A program made the translations under genes and the position numbers. Of a stretch of 64,000 nucleotides of DNA, positions 1-8,827 are shown piece after piece; position 1 is the first letter of the stretch, and each line of letters opens with the position of its first letter. A model generated the notes under the pieces. The model did no database searches. It was not told the DNA's origin and was given only the letters and a program-made list of their open reading frames with translations. The DNA lies in NCBI RefSeq assembly GCF_030580995.1, contig NZ_JAUQSZ010000010.1, positions 62,001-126,000 on the forward strand, read 5' to 3'. Source of the DNA: Sphingomonas immobilis. GTDB taxonomy: Bacteria; Pseudomonadota; Alphaproteobacteria; Sphingomonadales; Sphingomonadaceae.

Positions 1-139
1 ACAGTCCGGCGAGCGTGATGTCGATGCCGATCAGTGTCACGGTCAGGAAATGAACATCGCCGCCGAGCAGCCCGAAGCCGCTGTCGATATAGGCGATGAA
101 CGCCGCCATGAATCTGTCGATGACGTTGAGATCGTTCAC
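1..139 (-). CDS. trbL: TrbL conjugal transfer membrane protein, N-terminal fragment
   Basis: The gene runs off the left edge of the window. From a GTG at 139 the minus strand reads VNDLNVIDRFMAAFIAYI and stays open to base 1, followed by a hydrophobic stretch (FLTVTLIGIDITLAGL). This N-terminus and the place directly after trbJ fit TrbL, the polytopic inner-membrane protein of the Trb mating-pair apparatus. The 124-base gap to trbJ has no room for a normal trbK entry-exclusion gene. trbF, trbG and trbI would be expected further left, outside the window. Only about 46 residues are visible, so the call leans on gene order. Confidence 0.7.
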   Translation of the reverse strand, partial: MNDLNVIDRFMAAFIAYIDSGFGLLGGDVHFLTVTLIGIDITLAGL

Positions 140-263
140 GGGTCCGGTCCTGGTTCTGGAGTGAAGTCCGCGGCGCGCGCGGTGGGGAGCTGGCGCGCGC
201 GCCGCGGATGTGACGGACGGACAAGGGGGCGCTGCCCGTCCGCCACCCTCGGCGTGGTTCGGC

Positions 264-1019
264 CTATTTTGGGGTGTAAGCCGTGCCGTTGCCGAGAAAC
301 TTGGCGGTGGCCGCGCGAGCGTCGATGCCGGCCTGGACGCGGCGGGCCGCCTCCAGCGCGTCGGCACGGTATTGCGCGGCCATCATGTTCTGGATCTGGA
401 ACTGCTGCTTGGTGGCGAGCGCGAGCAACTGATTGGTCGCTTGGCTGACCTGCAGGCCGCCTTCGGCGCCCTGGCTCTTGGCGACGATCGAGGCGAGCGC
501 GTCGCTGTCCTGGCTGACGTTACCGACGACCTGCGCCTGGACCTGCATGGTCTGGTTGAACGCCGCCATCGACGTGTCGAGCCGGGTCTTGGCATCGATC
601 ACGCGCGCGTTCGTCGTCAGCGCCTGGTTGAGGTCGTTCGGGAAAAGTTTCCCGAATTCCTTGTCGATATTCCCGATCTTGAAGCTGATGCCCTGCGCCT
701 GCCCCATCAGTCTGTCGATTTGCTGGATCGTCTGCGTAAGCGCCTGCAGCTCGGGGAAATTGATCTTCGTGAGGTTCTTCGCCTGGTTGATCAGGCTCTG
801 CGCCTCGTTCTGTAGCGACTGGATCTGGTTGTTGATCTGCGTGAGCGTGCGCGCGGCGGTGAGCAGGTTCTGGGTGTAGTTGGTCGGATCGAACACCGTG
901 AATTGCGCGTGCGCGGGTGTCGTCGCCATGGACATGGCGAGCGAACCGACGGCGCCGCACGCCAACAGGCCGGCGATGAAGTGCTTGGCAAGTGATCGGC
1001 TGTGATGTCGCTGGGGCAT
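264..1019 (-). CDS. trbJ: TrbJ, P-type conjugative transfer protein
   Basis: This 251-residue protein is a periplasmic component of the type IV secretion (Trb) apparatus, of the VirB5-like class. It opens with a signal peptide (hydrophobic segment about residues 14-33, ending TTPAHAQ), followed by FTVFDPTNYTQNLLTAART, the typical TrbJ start, and then a long glutamine-rich alpha-helical coiled coil. It lies downstream of trbE in the same operon and upstream of trbL. Family membership is clear from the FDPTNYxQN motif, the length and the neighbours. Confidence 0.9.
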   Translation of the reverse strand: MPQRHHSRSLAKHFIAGLLACGAVGSLAMSMATTPAHAQFTVFDPTNYTQNLLTAARTLTQINNQIQSLQNEAQSLINQAKNLTKINFPELQALTQTIQQIDRLMGQAQGISFKIGNIDKEFGKLFPNDLNQALTTNARVIDAKTRLDTSMAAFNQTMQVQAQVVGNVSQDSDALASIVAKSQGAEGGLQVSQATNQLLALATKQQFQIQNMMAAQYRADALEAARRVQAGIDARAATAKFLGNGTAYTPK

Positions 1020-1043
1020 TGGAAGTCTCCTTTCGGTTGGGGG

Positions 1044-3473
1044 TCAGCGAAGCGGGGGTGCGAACTCGCCAAGCAGCGCGGCTGCCCAATCGAGATCGCG
1101 GGAAACCAGGAAGCGGGCGGCGAAATCGACCGCGCCGTGTTCGGCGAGCAGTGCGTCGATCTGCGCTTGGTCAGCGGGATCGGACGCACCGCAAAGCGCG
1201 AGCGCGACGGGCCCAAGACCGAGCTCGAACAGCCGGTTGCCGCGGGTCGATTGCACATAATAATGCCGCTTCGGCGTCGCGCGCGCGATCAGCTCGATCT
1301 GGCGGTCATTGAGCCCGAACCGCTCATAAGCAGCCCGAGACTGCGGCTCTATCGCGCGATCGTTGGGCAGCAGTATCCGCTGCGGGCAACTCTCGATGAT
1401 GGCAGGCGCGATGCTCGAGTCCGCGATGTCGGCCAAGCTCTGGGTCGCGAACAGCACCGCGACGTTCTTCTTGCGAAGCGTCTTCAGCCATTCGCGAATG
1501 CGGGCCGCGAAAAGCGGATGGTCGAGGAAGATCCAGGCTTCGTCGAGAATCAGCAGCGTCGGCCGACCGTCGAACCGCTCTTCCAATCGGTGGAATAGGT
1601 AGGTCAGGACGGGCGCGACGACGCCGGCCTGCGACATCAGCGCTTCGGTCTCGAAACACTGGACATCGCCGAGCGCGAGCGCCTGTTCGGCGGCGTCGAG
1701 CAGCCGGCCATATGGCCCCTCGAGCGTATAGGCGGTGAGCGCGGTGCGCAGCGCATTCGACTGGAGCAGCAGCGCGAGCCCCGTCATCGTGCGTTCTTCG
1801 GCGGGCGCGGATGCCAGTGAGCCGAGGGCCGACCAAACCGCGTCCTTGACCTCAGGCGTGACCGCGACTTTCTCGTGGGCGAGAAGCGCCGCGATCCATT
1901 CGGCGGCCCAGCTGCGCTCGCCGAGATCGTCGATGCCGCGCAGCGGCTGGAACGCGAGCCCTTCGCCAGCATCCGAGCCGAGGCCGAGCGCATGATGCGC
2001 GCCGCCCATCGCCAGCACGGCGGCGCGCGCCGAAAAGCCCTTGTCGAAGATGAAGAGCTGCGCACCGGGATAGCGCCGGAACTGCAGTGCGATCAAAGCA
2101 AGAAGGACGGATTTGCCCGCGCCGGTCGGGCCGACGACGAGCATGTGGCCGACGTCGCCAACGTGCGTCGACAGACGGAACGGCGTGACGCCCGCAGTCT
2201 GCGCATGCAGGAGTGGCGGGCCGCCCAGATGGCGATTGTCGAGCGGTCCGGCCCAGATCGCCGAGAGCGGCATCAGGTGTGCGAGGTTGAGCGTGTGGAC
2301 GATCGGCTGGCGGACATTGGCGTAGACGTGGCCGGGCAGCGAGGACAGCCACGCCTCGACCGCATTGACGCCTTCGCGGACGCAGGTGAAGCCGAGCCCG
2401 TTGACGATGCGCTCGATCGCGCGGACCTTTTCGTCGGCGCGCGCGCGATCCACATCGGCGACGGTGATCGTGGTGGTGAGATAGCCGAACGCCACATAGT
2501 CGGCGCCGAGCGCCTGCAATGCCTGATCGGCGTCGGCGACCTTGTTGTCGGCATCGCTGTCGAGCAACTGGGTCGGCTGATTGTACATGACCTCGCGCAG
2601 CAGCGCCGCGATCGACTTTCGCTTGTTGAACCATTGCCGCCGGATCTTGGTCAGCGTCTTGGTGGCGTCGGTGCGGTCGAGCGCGATGAAGCGCGTGACC
2701 CAGCGGTAGTCGAAGTCGGTGCCGTTGAGTGCGTCGAGGATGCCGGGCCGGCTCACGTTCGGAAAGCCGAGAACGGTGACGGTGCGCAAATGCCGGTTGC
2801 CGAGGCGCGGCTCGAGCCCGCCGACCAACGGCGTATCGGCGAGCACCGCATCAAGATACATCGGCGTCGCGGGCACGGCGACCGGGTGGCGGTGTGTCGA
2901 GATCGTGCCGTGGAGGTAGGTCAGCGCGTCGGCCGAGCCGAGCACACGCATCTCGGGCATGAAGCTCGCGAACAAGTCGAGGACGCGGTCGGTCTCGGCG
3001 ATGAACGCGGCGAGCGCAGCGCGCCAGTCGCGGCCCCCCTCCCCTTCGCGCTCGACTAGCGAGCGTCCGGCGGCATCGCTCGCGTCTGCGGGCGGCAGGA
3101 AGGTCAGCGTCAGATGATAGCGGCTCTCGAAATGCACGCCGTCGGCCTCGAAGCCGGCACGGCGTTCCTCGTCGACCAGCCAGGACGCCGCGTCGGGAAA
3201 ATTGGCGGCGGGATAGCCGGGCGCGGCGGCGCGCTCGGCTTCGAAGAACAGCGCCCAGCCGGTGCCGAAGCGCTTGAGCACGTTGTTTGCGCGCGCGCAG
3301 ATGCCGATCAGCTCGGCCTCGGTCGCGCTTTCGAGATCGGGACCGCGAAAGGCGAGCGTGCGTTGGAAGCTGCCGTCCTTGTTGAGTACCACGCCCGGCG
3401 CGACCAGCGCGACCCAGGGCAGATGATCGGCGAGCCGGTCGGCGGCGTGACGATATTCGCGCAGGTTCAGCAT
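1044..3473 (-). CDS. trbE: TrbE, VirB4-class conjugation ATPase
   Basis: TrbE powers pilus assembly and substrate transfer at the inner membrane. The start is set at ATG 3473 (MLNLREYRHAADRL), just inside the end of trbD; an open frame continues upstream but is a shadow of trbD. The 809-residue product has the CagE/TrbE/VirB domain in its first half, Walker A VGPTGAGKS near residue 455, and Walker B LLILDEAW near residue 670. The length is normal for the family (about 800). It overlaps trbD by a few bases, which points to translational coupling. Confidence 0.93.
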   Translation of the reverse strand: MLNLREYRHAADRLADHLPWVALVAPGVVLNKDGSFQRTLAFRGPDLESATEAELIGICARANNVLKRFGTGWALFFEAERAAAPGYPAANFPDAASWLVDEERRAGFEADGVHFESRYHLTLTFLPPADASDAAGRSLVEREGEGGRDWRAALAAFIAETDRVLDLFASFMPEMRVLGSADALTYLHGTISTHRHPVAVPATPMYLDAVLADTPLVGGLEPRLGNRHLRTVTVLGFPNVSRPGILDALNGTDFDYRWVTRFIALDRTDATKTLTKIRRQWFNKRKSIAALLREVMYNQPTQLLDSDADNKVADADQALQALGADYVAFGYLTTTITVADVDRARADEKVRAIERIVNGLGFTCVREGVNAVEAWLSSLPGHVYANVRQPIVHTLNLAHLMPLSAIWAGPLDNRHLGGPPLLHAQTAGVTPFRLSTHVGDVGHMLVVGPTGAGKSVLLALIALQFRRYPGAQLFIFDKGFSARAAVLAMGGAHHALGLGSDAGEGLAFQPLRGIDDLGERSWAAEWIAALLAHEKVAVTPEVKDAVWSALGSLASAPAEERTMTGLALLLQSNALRTALTAYTLEGPYGRLLDAAEQALALGDVQCFETEALMSQAGVVAPVLTYLFHRLEERFDGRPTLLILDEAWIFLDHPLFAARIREWLKTLRKKNVAVLFATQSLADIADSSIAPAIIESCPQRILLPNDRAIEPQSRAAYERFGLNDRQIELIARATPKRHYYVQSTRGNRLFELGLGPVALALCGASDPADQAQIDALLAEHGAVDFAARFLVSRDLDWAAALLGEFAPPLR

Positions 3474-3742
3474 GCGAGGTAGCTCCGCTGACGCATGTGT
3501 CGGAGAAGGACGGGCGCGAAGTCGGGATCGCGCTTGGCGGCAAACACGGCGACGCTGTGGCCGATGGCCCAGAGCGCGATGCCGATCAGCCATTGCTGCA
3601 GGCCGAGCCCAACGGCGGCGGCAATCGTACCGTTGACGATCGCGATCATGCGCGGCGCGCCGCCAAGCAGGATCGGCGATCCGAGGGCGCCGTGGATCGG
3701 CGCCTCGAACCCGTCGAGGTGATGCGAGGCGCCGATCGCCAT
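3467..3742 (-). CDS. trbD: TrbD, conjugal transfer membrane protein
   Basis: A 91-residue inner-membrane protein of the VirB3 class. The chosen start is ATG 3742 (MAIGASHHLDGFEAPIHGAL), because its A base is shared with the trbC stop region and earlier frame is antisense-like. The segment GAPRMIAIVNGTIAAAVGLG leads into two predicted membrane helices (about residues 30-65). The motif of a small residue-rich N-terminus followed by two helices, and the place between trbC and trbE, support the call. Confidence 0.88.
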   Translation of the reverse strand: MAIGASHHLDGFEAPIHGALGSPILLGGAPRMIAIVNGTIAAAVGLGLQQWLIGIALWAIGHSVAVFAAKRDPDFAPVLLRHMRQRSYLAC

Positions 3743-4074
3743 CAGACCAAAGCTCCGCCGCCGAAGCTGAAGAAGCTGAGGAAGAAGGAAGAGGCGGCAA
3801 ACGCGATTGACAGCCCGAACACGATCTGAATGAGGCGCCGGAACCCGCCCGAGGTCTCGCCGAACGCTAGCGTCAGGCCGGTGGTAATGATGACCATCAC
3901 CGCGATGATCTTGGCGACCGGCCCCTGCACCGATTCCAGCACCTGCTGGAGCGGCTGCTCCCAAGGCATGCCGGAGCCGCTGGCGAACGCAGGCCGGGTG
4001 ACGACGATAGCCGCACCCATCGCAAGCAAGGCGAGGCGGGTGTGAATGGGACGGGCGGCAGGCAGGGTGCGCAT
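3742..4074 (-). CDS. trbC: TrbC, pilin subunit precursor (VirB2 family)
   Basis: The 110-residue product is the prepilin of the conjugative pilus. A signal peptide (RLALLAMGAAIVVTRPAFAS) is followed by two hydrophobic helices (IIAVMVIITTGLTLAFGE and IQIVFGLSIAFAASSFFLS) split by a short polar loop, the classic VirB2/TrbC layout. ATG 4074 is preferred over the TTG at 4080 because an AGGAG lies at the right distance upstream. The gene is packed between trbB and trbD. Confidence 0.9.
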   Translation of the reverse strand: MRTLPAARPIHTRLALLAMGAAIVVTRPAFASGSGMPWEQPLQQVLESVQGPVAKIIAVMVIITTGLTLAFGETSGGFRRLIQIVFGLSIAFAASSFFLSFFSFGGGALV

Positions 4075-4076
4075 GG

Positions 4077-5075
4077 TCAATCTCCTTGGGTTGCGCGGTG
4101 GAACTCGTGATTGAGGTCGACGAGGGCGTAGTTGCCGTCCGGATCGAGCCCGGCGACGCGCGCGAGCGTCTCGATCCTGCGTGCGCTGCCGCGGCCGGCG
4201 ATGAACACGACCATGTCGATGGCATCGGCGATCAGCCGGCGCGGTACGGTGACGACCGCTTCCTGGATGAGCTGCTCGATGCGCAGCATCGCCGAGGCGG
4301 CACTATTGGCATGGACCGTGGCGATGCCGCCTGGATGGCCGGTGTTCCAGGCCTTGAGCATGTCGAGGGCTTCGCCGCCGCGAACCTCGCCGACGATGAT
4401 GCGGTCAGGCCGCAGGCGCAACGTCGAGCGCACGAGATCAGCCATCGTCACGCTGCCGGTGCGCGTGCGCAGCGCCACGGTATCGGGTGCGGGCGACTGG
4501 AGTTCGCGCGTGTCCTCGATCAGGATGACGCGCTCGTCGAGATGCGCCATCTCGGCGAGCAGCGCGTTGGCCAGAGTCGTCTTGCCCGAACTGGTCCCGC
4601 CGGCAACGAGGATGTTGCGGCGCTCGACCACTGCAAGCGACAGCAGCCGCGCGAGATCCGCCGACATGATGCCGTCGTTGACGTAATCCATCAGCGTATA
4701 GACCCGCGCTGCGGGCTTGCGGATCGAGAAGCACGGCGCGAGGCTGACGGGCGGGAGCACGCCCTCGAACCGCTCCCCTGCCCCGACCCCATGCGGCGGC
4801 AGTTCGGCCGAAATGATCGGCGCGGAGGCATGTACCTCCGTACGCGCATGGCTGGCGACCAACCGGATGATGCGTTCGACCTGCGCGGGATCGAAGCGTA
4901 CGCCGGTGTCGGTCCGGCCTTCGCCGAGCCGGTCAAGCCGCAGCGCGCCATCGGGATTGATCATCACCTCGAGCACGAGCGGGTCGGCCAGCGCGGCGGT
5001 GATCTCTGGTCCCATCGCCGAGCGCAGCATCGCGCGGCGCCGGCCTTCCGAGACCGTGTCGGCCGCCCCGCTCAC
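4077..5075 (-). CDS. trbB: TrbB, VirB11-class conjugation ATPase
   Basis: TrbB is the hexameric secretion ATPase at the cytoplasmic base of the Trb channel. The 332-residue product has Walker A GGTSSGKTT near residue 160, the VirB11 Asp box (ILIEDTRELQ), the His box (GHPGGIATVHANSA) and an arginine-rich RPDRIIVGEVRGGEALD Walker B region. The start is a GTG at 5075 that overlaps the end of the preceding ribbon-helix-helix gene by four bases. First gene of the canonical B-C-D-E-J-L order. Confidence 0.94.
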   Translation of the reverse strand: MSGAADTVSEGRRRAMLRSAMGPEITAALADPLVLEVMINPDGALRLDRLGEGRTDTGVRFDPAQVERIIRLVASHARTEVHASAPIISAELPPHGVGAGERFEGVLPPVSLAPCFSIRKPAARVYTLMDYVNDGIMSADLARLLSLAVVERRNILVAGGTSSGKTTLANALLAEMAHLDERVILIEDTRELQSPAPDTVALRTRTGSVTMADLVRSTLRLRPDRIIVGEVRGGEALDMLKAWNTGHPGGIATVHANSAASAMLRIEQLIQEAVVTVPRRLIADAIDMVVFIAGRGSARRIETLARVAGLDPDGNYALVDLNHEFHRATQGD

Positions 5076-5473
5076 GACGTCTTCCCCGGCTTTGCGGGAC
5101 CGAGCGTGCGCCGGCCGGTCGCGAGCTGACGCCCGACCTGCCCGACGAACTTCTCGAACCGGTCGAGCCCAACCGCGAGCGCGACGCTGTCGGCCTCAGG
5201 CAATGGCGCGGTGACGAGCAGCTGATAGCGCACGAACAGCGCGAGGCTTTCGATGATCACGTCGGTGTCGCGACGGATATGATCGAGATCGCGCGACATA
5301 CGATCGAGCCGCACCTTGAAGGTGTCGTCGAGTTCCCGCGTGCCACGGCGGGCGAGCCAAGCGGCGAGCGCATCGTTGACGAGTCGCGACTTGTTGCCGC
5401 CGGGTCCGGCCGCGATCGCTTCGAGAGCGTCGGCGATCTCGCGATCGATATAAAGGTTCTGGCGGACCTTCAT
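5072..5473 (-). CDS. Ribbon-helix-helix (CopG/Arc-like) protein of the trb operon
   Basis: The 133-residue protein begins with a ribbon-helix-helix DNA-binding fold: a basic beta strand (KVRQNLYIDREIADAL) and two helices ending NKSRLVNDALAAWLA. The C-terminal half is an alpha-helical tail (DLDHIRRDTDVIIESLALFVRYQ). Genes of this type (often called CopG family) sit between traG and trbB in alphaproteobacterial ICEs and may autoregulate the transfer operon. ATG 5473 and GTG 5479 are both possible starts; the ATG is chosen. It overlaps or abuts both neighbours. Confidence 0.8.
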   Translation of the reverse strand: MKVRQNLYIDREIADALEAIAAGPGGNKSRLVNDALAAWLARRGTRELDDTFKVRLDRMSRDLDHIRRDTDVIIESLALFVRYQLLVTAPLPEADSVALAVGLDRFEKFVGQVGRQLATGRRTLGPAKPGKTS

Positions 5474-5475
5474 GG

Positions 5476-7497
5476 TCACAGTCCCGGGATGAGGTCGCGG
5501 TCGGCGCCCTCTTCGATGCCGTAGGCGCGCACCGCGATGCTCTGACGGGCCTGATCCATCGCGCGGCTATCGGCGGCAATATTGTCGTCGTCTTCGAGCG
5601 CCTGCTGCGGCGTCGGGTCGACTTCGACCTTCGCGGCGCCCGCCTCTTCGGCGAGGCCGGGATGGCGTTGCTGCTGCATGCCGCCATCCTCATCGACACC
5701 GTCGTCGTCGCCCGCGTCGACGAGCCGGAGATCGGGCAGCAGTGCGGATTGTCCCCAATCGTCAGCGCGGGGATCGGGTCGGTCGGCATAGTTGCCGATC
5801 GAAAGCGCGGGCGCCGGCAACACGCGGGGCTGAAAATTTCGGTCCTCGAAATAGCGCAGCTTGGTCGCGCGGATCGGTGCGAGGCCGGAGATCAGCACCA
5901 GCTCGTCGGTCGCCGGGAGTTGCATGACCTCACCGGGCGTCAGCAGGGCGCGCGCGGTCTCTTGGCGGCTGACCATGACATGCGCGAGCCAAGGCGCGAG
6001 CCGGTGCCCGGCATAGTTGCGCATCGCGCGCTGTTCGGTCGCGGTGCCGAGCGCGTCGGAAATGCGCTTGGCGGTACGTTCGTCGTTTGTGGCGAACGCG
6101 ACGCGAACGTGGCAATTGTCGAGGATGGCGTTGTGTTCGCCGTACGCCTTCTCGATCTGGTTGAGCGATTGGGCGATCAGGAAGGCGCGGATGCCGTAGC
6201 CGGCCATGAAGGCGAGGCTCGTTTCGAAAAAGTCGAGCCGCCCGAGCGCCGGAAACTCGTCAAGCATCATCAACAGCTGATGGCGACCCGAGCCGACACC
6301 GCTCTGGTCGAGCCGCTCGGTGAGCCGGCGGCCGATCTGGTTAAGCACGAGACGAACGAGCGGCTTGGTGCGGCTGATGTCCGAGGGCGGGATGACTAGA
6401 TAGAGCGACAGCGGGCGCTTGCCCTCGATCAGGTCGGCGATGCGCCAGTCGCAACGCGATGTGACCTCGGCGACGGTCGGATCACGGTAAAGGCCGAGGA
6501 ACGACATGGCGGTCGACAGCACGCCCGAGCGTTCGTTCTCGCTCTTGTTAAGCAGCTCGCGCGCGGCCGAGGCGATAACGGGATGGACGCGCGGCGCATC
6601 CGCCTTGCCGAGATGGTTAGTTTCCATCATCCGCTTAAGCGTCGAGACGAAGCTGCGCTGCGGGTCAGACAGGAAGGTCGCGACGCGCGCGAGCGTTTTC
6701 TCCTCCTCGGCATAAAGGACATGGAGGATCGCACCGACCAGCAGCGAATGGCTCGTCTTCTCCCAGTGATTGCGGCGTTCGAGCGCGCCCTCGGGATCGA
6801 CGAGGATATCGGCAATGTTCTGGACATCCCGGACCTCGTCGGCGCCGCGGCGGACCTCGAGCAGCGGATTGTAGCGCGCCGAGCGCGCGTCGGTCGGGTT
6901 GAACAGCATGCAGTGCGAGAAGCGCGAGCGCCAGCCGGCGGTCAGCGTCCAGTTCTCGCCCTTGATGTCATGCACGACGGTCGAGCCGGTCCAGGACAGC
7001 AAGGTCGGAACGACGAGACCGACGCCTTTGCCTGAGCGGGTCGGCGCAAATGACATGACATGCTCGGGACCGTCATGGCGGAGATACTGTCCGCCGATCC
7101 GACCAAGCAGCACGCCGCGCTCACCGTGCAGGCCGGCACTTTCGATCTCGCGCGGCCTTGCCCAGCGCGCCGAGCCATAGGTCGTGACGTTGCTGCGCTG
7201 GCGCGCGCGCCACAGTGAACCCGCAATCGCAGCTCCAGCCCCGAAAAACCCGGACGCGCCGGCCAGCATGCCCGCCTTATCGAAGACGTGGGGCGCATAG
7301 GCATCGTAGTGATACCACCACCAGAATAACGCCCACGGCTGGTAGACCGGCGTGCGGCCGACGATCAGCCATGGCCGGCCGAGCTCCGGCTGATATGCGA
7401 GCATCGCAGCGGCCCACTGTGTCGCTGCCCAGACGCCCGCGAGCACGATCGCGAAAACGACGATGATTTGGCCGATCAGCAGCTTGGTTGGCGTCAC
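5476..7497 (-). CDS. traG: TraG/VirD4 conjugal transfer coupling protein
   Basis: The coupling protein links the relaxosome to the Trb channel. GTG 7497 (VTPTKLLIGQIIVVFAI) is chosen as start because a GGGAG lies seven bases upstream; the TTG at 7533 is weaker. The 673-residue product has two N-terminal membrane helices, Walker A FAPTRSGKGVG near residue 160, and Walker B LLMMLDEFPALG near residue 390, then the QSLNQIEKAYG region typical of TraG. The C-terminal tail is acidic and low complexity (DDDGVDEDGG). It is first in the operon that continues into trbB. Confidence 0.93.
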   Translation of the reverse strand: MTPTKLLIGQIIVVFAIVLAGVWAATQWAAAMLAYQPELGRPWLIVGRTPVYQPWALFWWWYHYDAYAPHVFDKAGMLAGASGFFGAGAAIAGSLWRARQRSNVTTYGSARWARPREIESAGLHGERGVLLGRIGGQYLRHDGPEHVMSFAPTRSGKGVGLVVPTLLSWTGSTVVHDIKGENWTLTAGWRSRFSHCMLFNPTDARSARYNPLLEVRRGADEVRDVQNIADILVDPEGALERRNHWEKTSHSLLVGAILHVLYAEEEKTLARVATFLSDPQRSFVSTLKRMMETNHLGKADAPRVHPVIASAARELLNKSENERSGVLSTAMSFLGLYRDPTVAEVTSRCDWRIADLIEGKRPLSLYLVIPPSDISRTKPLVRLVLNQIGRRLTERLDQSGVGSGRHQLLMMLDEFPALGRLDFFETSLAFMAGYGIRAFLIAQSLNQIEKAYGEHNAILDNCHVRVAFATNDERTAKRISDALGTATEQRAMRNYAGHRLAPWLAHVMVSRQETARALLTPGEVMQLPATDELVLISGLAPIRATKLRYFEDRNFQPRVLPAPALSIGNYADRPDPRADDWGQSALLPDLRLVDAGDDDGVDEDGGMQQQRHPGLAEEAGAAKVEVDPTPQQALEDDDNIAADSRAMDQARQSIAVRAYGIEEGADRDLIPGL

Positions 7498-7609
7498 GAT
7501 TAGGCTCCCGTCGGGCACGATGCCGACGGGCAATGACTCTTCGATCGGGGCTGCGAATCACATGGTGTTGCGCGGCGCTGTGCGGCGCGCTGCGGCTATG
7601 CTGGCGGCT

Positions 7610-8515
7610 TTAGAGGCCTGCCGCCTCGCGCAATTGCTCGATCCGCTCGCGACCGATCGCCTCGACGAGATCGCGAAGGTGGCGGACCGAGGTTAGGATC
7701 GCCTCGAGTTCCTCCATCGTGATTTCGTAGGCGGTCGAGTACCGCGCCTCGACATAGGCTCGCTTGAGCAACTGGAACCGGCGGCGATCGACGCGAGTGT
7801 CGCGCGGCCATGCTTCGATCAGGCGCGGCTCGCTATCCTCGGCCAGCGATCGCAGGAATTTGATATTGTGCGAGCGTGGGAAATAGAGCGTTCGCACGAG
7901 CAGAAGGCATATGTACGCACGTTCGGCTGCTTGATGATACAGGAAGGCACCGTCCTTCAGTTCGTTCTCGGACACTGCGTAGCGAGCCAGCTTTATGGCG
8001 CTGTCGATTTTCTCGAGCCACTCAGCAAAATATCCGGCAGCCATTTGAAACGCATCGGCCGGCGTGAGCGGCATCGGCGTTGCCAACGGATGCAGAGGCA
8101 ATTCGTACAGAACGATACCGTCGCGTGCGATATCGACCCAGAAATACTCGCCGCGCTTAAGGGCTTGGTTCACCTCATCGAGCGAATGCACGATGATGTT
8201 GACCGGGCGTGCGATCTCGGCGTCGCGCAGGATCCGATCCTCGGCGACATACCAATAGTTGGCGATATCGGTGAGATCGTCGTGGTTGACGATCACCAGC
8301 AGGTCGAAATCGGATTGATAGCCGTTCTCCGGTTCATCGACCCAGTCGTCACGGGCGTACGAACCGAAAAGGATGATCTTGAGGATTTTGCCATTGCGCC
8401 GACTTGGCGTCGTCGCCTTCGAAATCGCCTCAGAAAATTCGCTTGTCAGAACACGCTGAACCCGCTGCAGTTCATCCTGCTGAGCAGATGGCAGATGGTT
8501 CAGGTCCATTTTCAT
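7610..8515 (-). CDS. Nucleotidyltransferase-HEPN fusion protein (toxin/defence type)
   Basis: One chain of about 301 residues joins a minimal nucleotidyltransferase and a HEPN domain. The first part carries IILFGSYARDDWVDE followed by QSDFDLLVIV, the GSx10DxD signature of DNA polymerase beta-like transferases. The second part (from about residue 150) is alpha-helical with LKRAYVEARYSTAYE, the HEPN-type motif. Separate MNT and HEPN genes form toxin-antitoxin pairs in which the transferase modifies the HEPN RNase; here they are fused. It is the first gene of the defence island after traG and is divergent from the GHKL gene. ATG 8515 is chosen; ATG 8509 and TTG 8551 are possible. Confidence 0.8.
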   Translation of the reverse strand: MKMDLNHLPSAQQDELQRVQRVLTSEFSEAISKATTPSRRNGKILKIILFGSYARDDWVDEPENGYQSDFDLLVIVNHDDLTDIANYWYVAEDRILRDAEIARPVNIIVHSLDEVNQALKRGEYFWVDIARDGIVLYELPLHPLATPMPLTPADAFQMAAGYFAEWLEKIDSAIKLARYAVSENELKDGAFLYHQAAERAYICLLLVRTLYFPRSHNIKFLRSLAEDSEPRLIEAWPRDTRVDRRRFQLLKRAYVEARYSTAYEITMEELEAILTSVRHLRDLVEAIGRERIEQLREAAGL

Positions 8516-8827
8516 CCGCTGAATCTTTGTCGGTCGGACGCGATATGGCAAGCCAGATAGCGGCGCCCCCTCGATTATCAGCTAACGTGATATTCGCCCA
8601 CGTCATGCCGATCTGACATTCCCACGATCGCGTGTATTCCCGATCCGTGCTTTGGCGGCGGCATCCGCTCACGACGCATTCGCCAAGCCCATGTGAAGCC
8701 CAACGCCCGTCCGGACACGAGAAGGCGCCCTGTCTTCCCAAATTGAATCTAGAATTGAAGGAAGCTGCCTTGACTTATACGACCGATCGCCACTCTCTGG
8801 CAGTGCAAACGGGGGTTCGTGCTTCAC

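Noticed and set aside
140..263. Possible trbK between trbJ and trbL
   Set aside because: Only 124 bases and no lipoprotein signal or open frame of suitable length on the minus strand.
1875..3059. A 394-residue plus-strand open frame inside trbE
   Set aside because: Arg/Asp/Gly-rich text without hydrophobic core, fully antisense to the clear trbE coding frame.
4086..5129. A 347-residue plus-strand frame opposite trbB
   Set aside because: It mirrors trbB codons and has no domain pattern.
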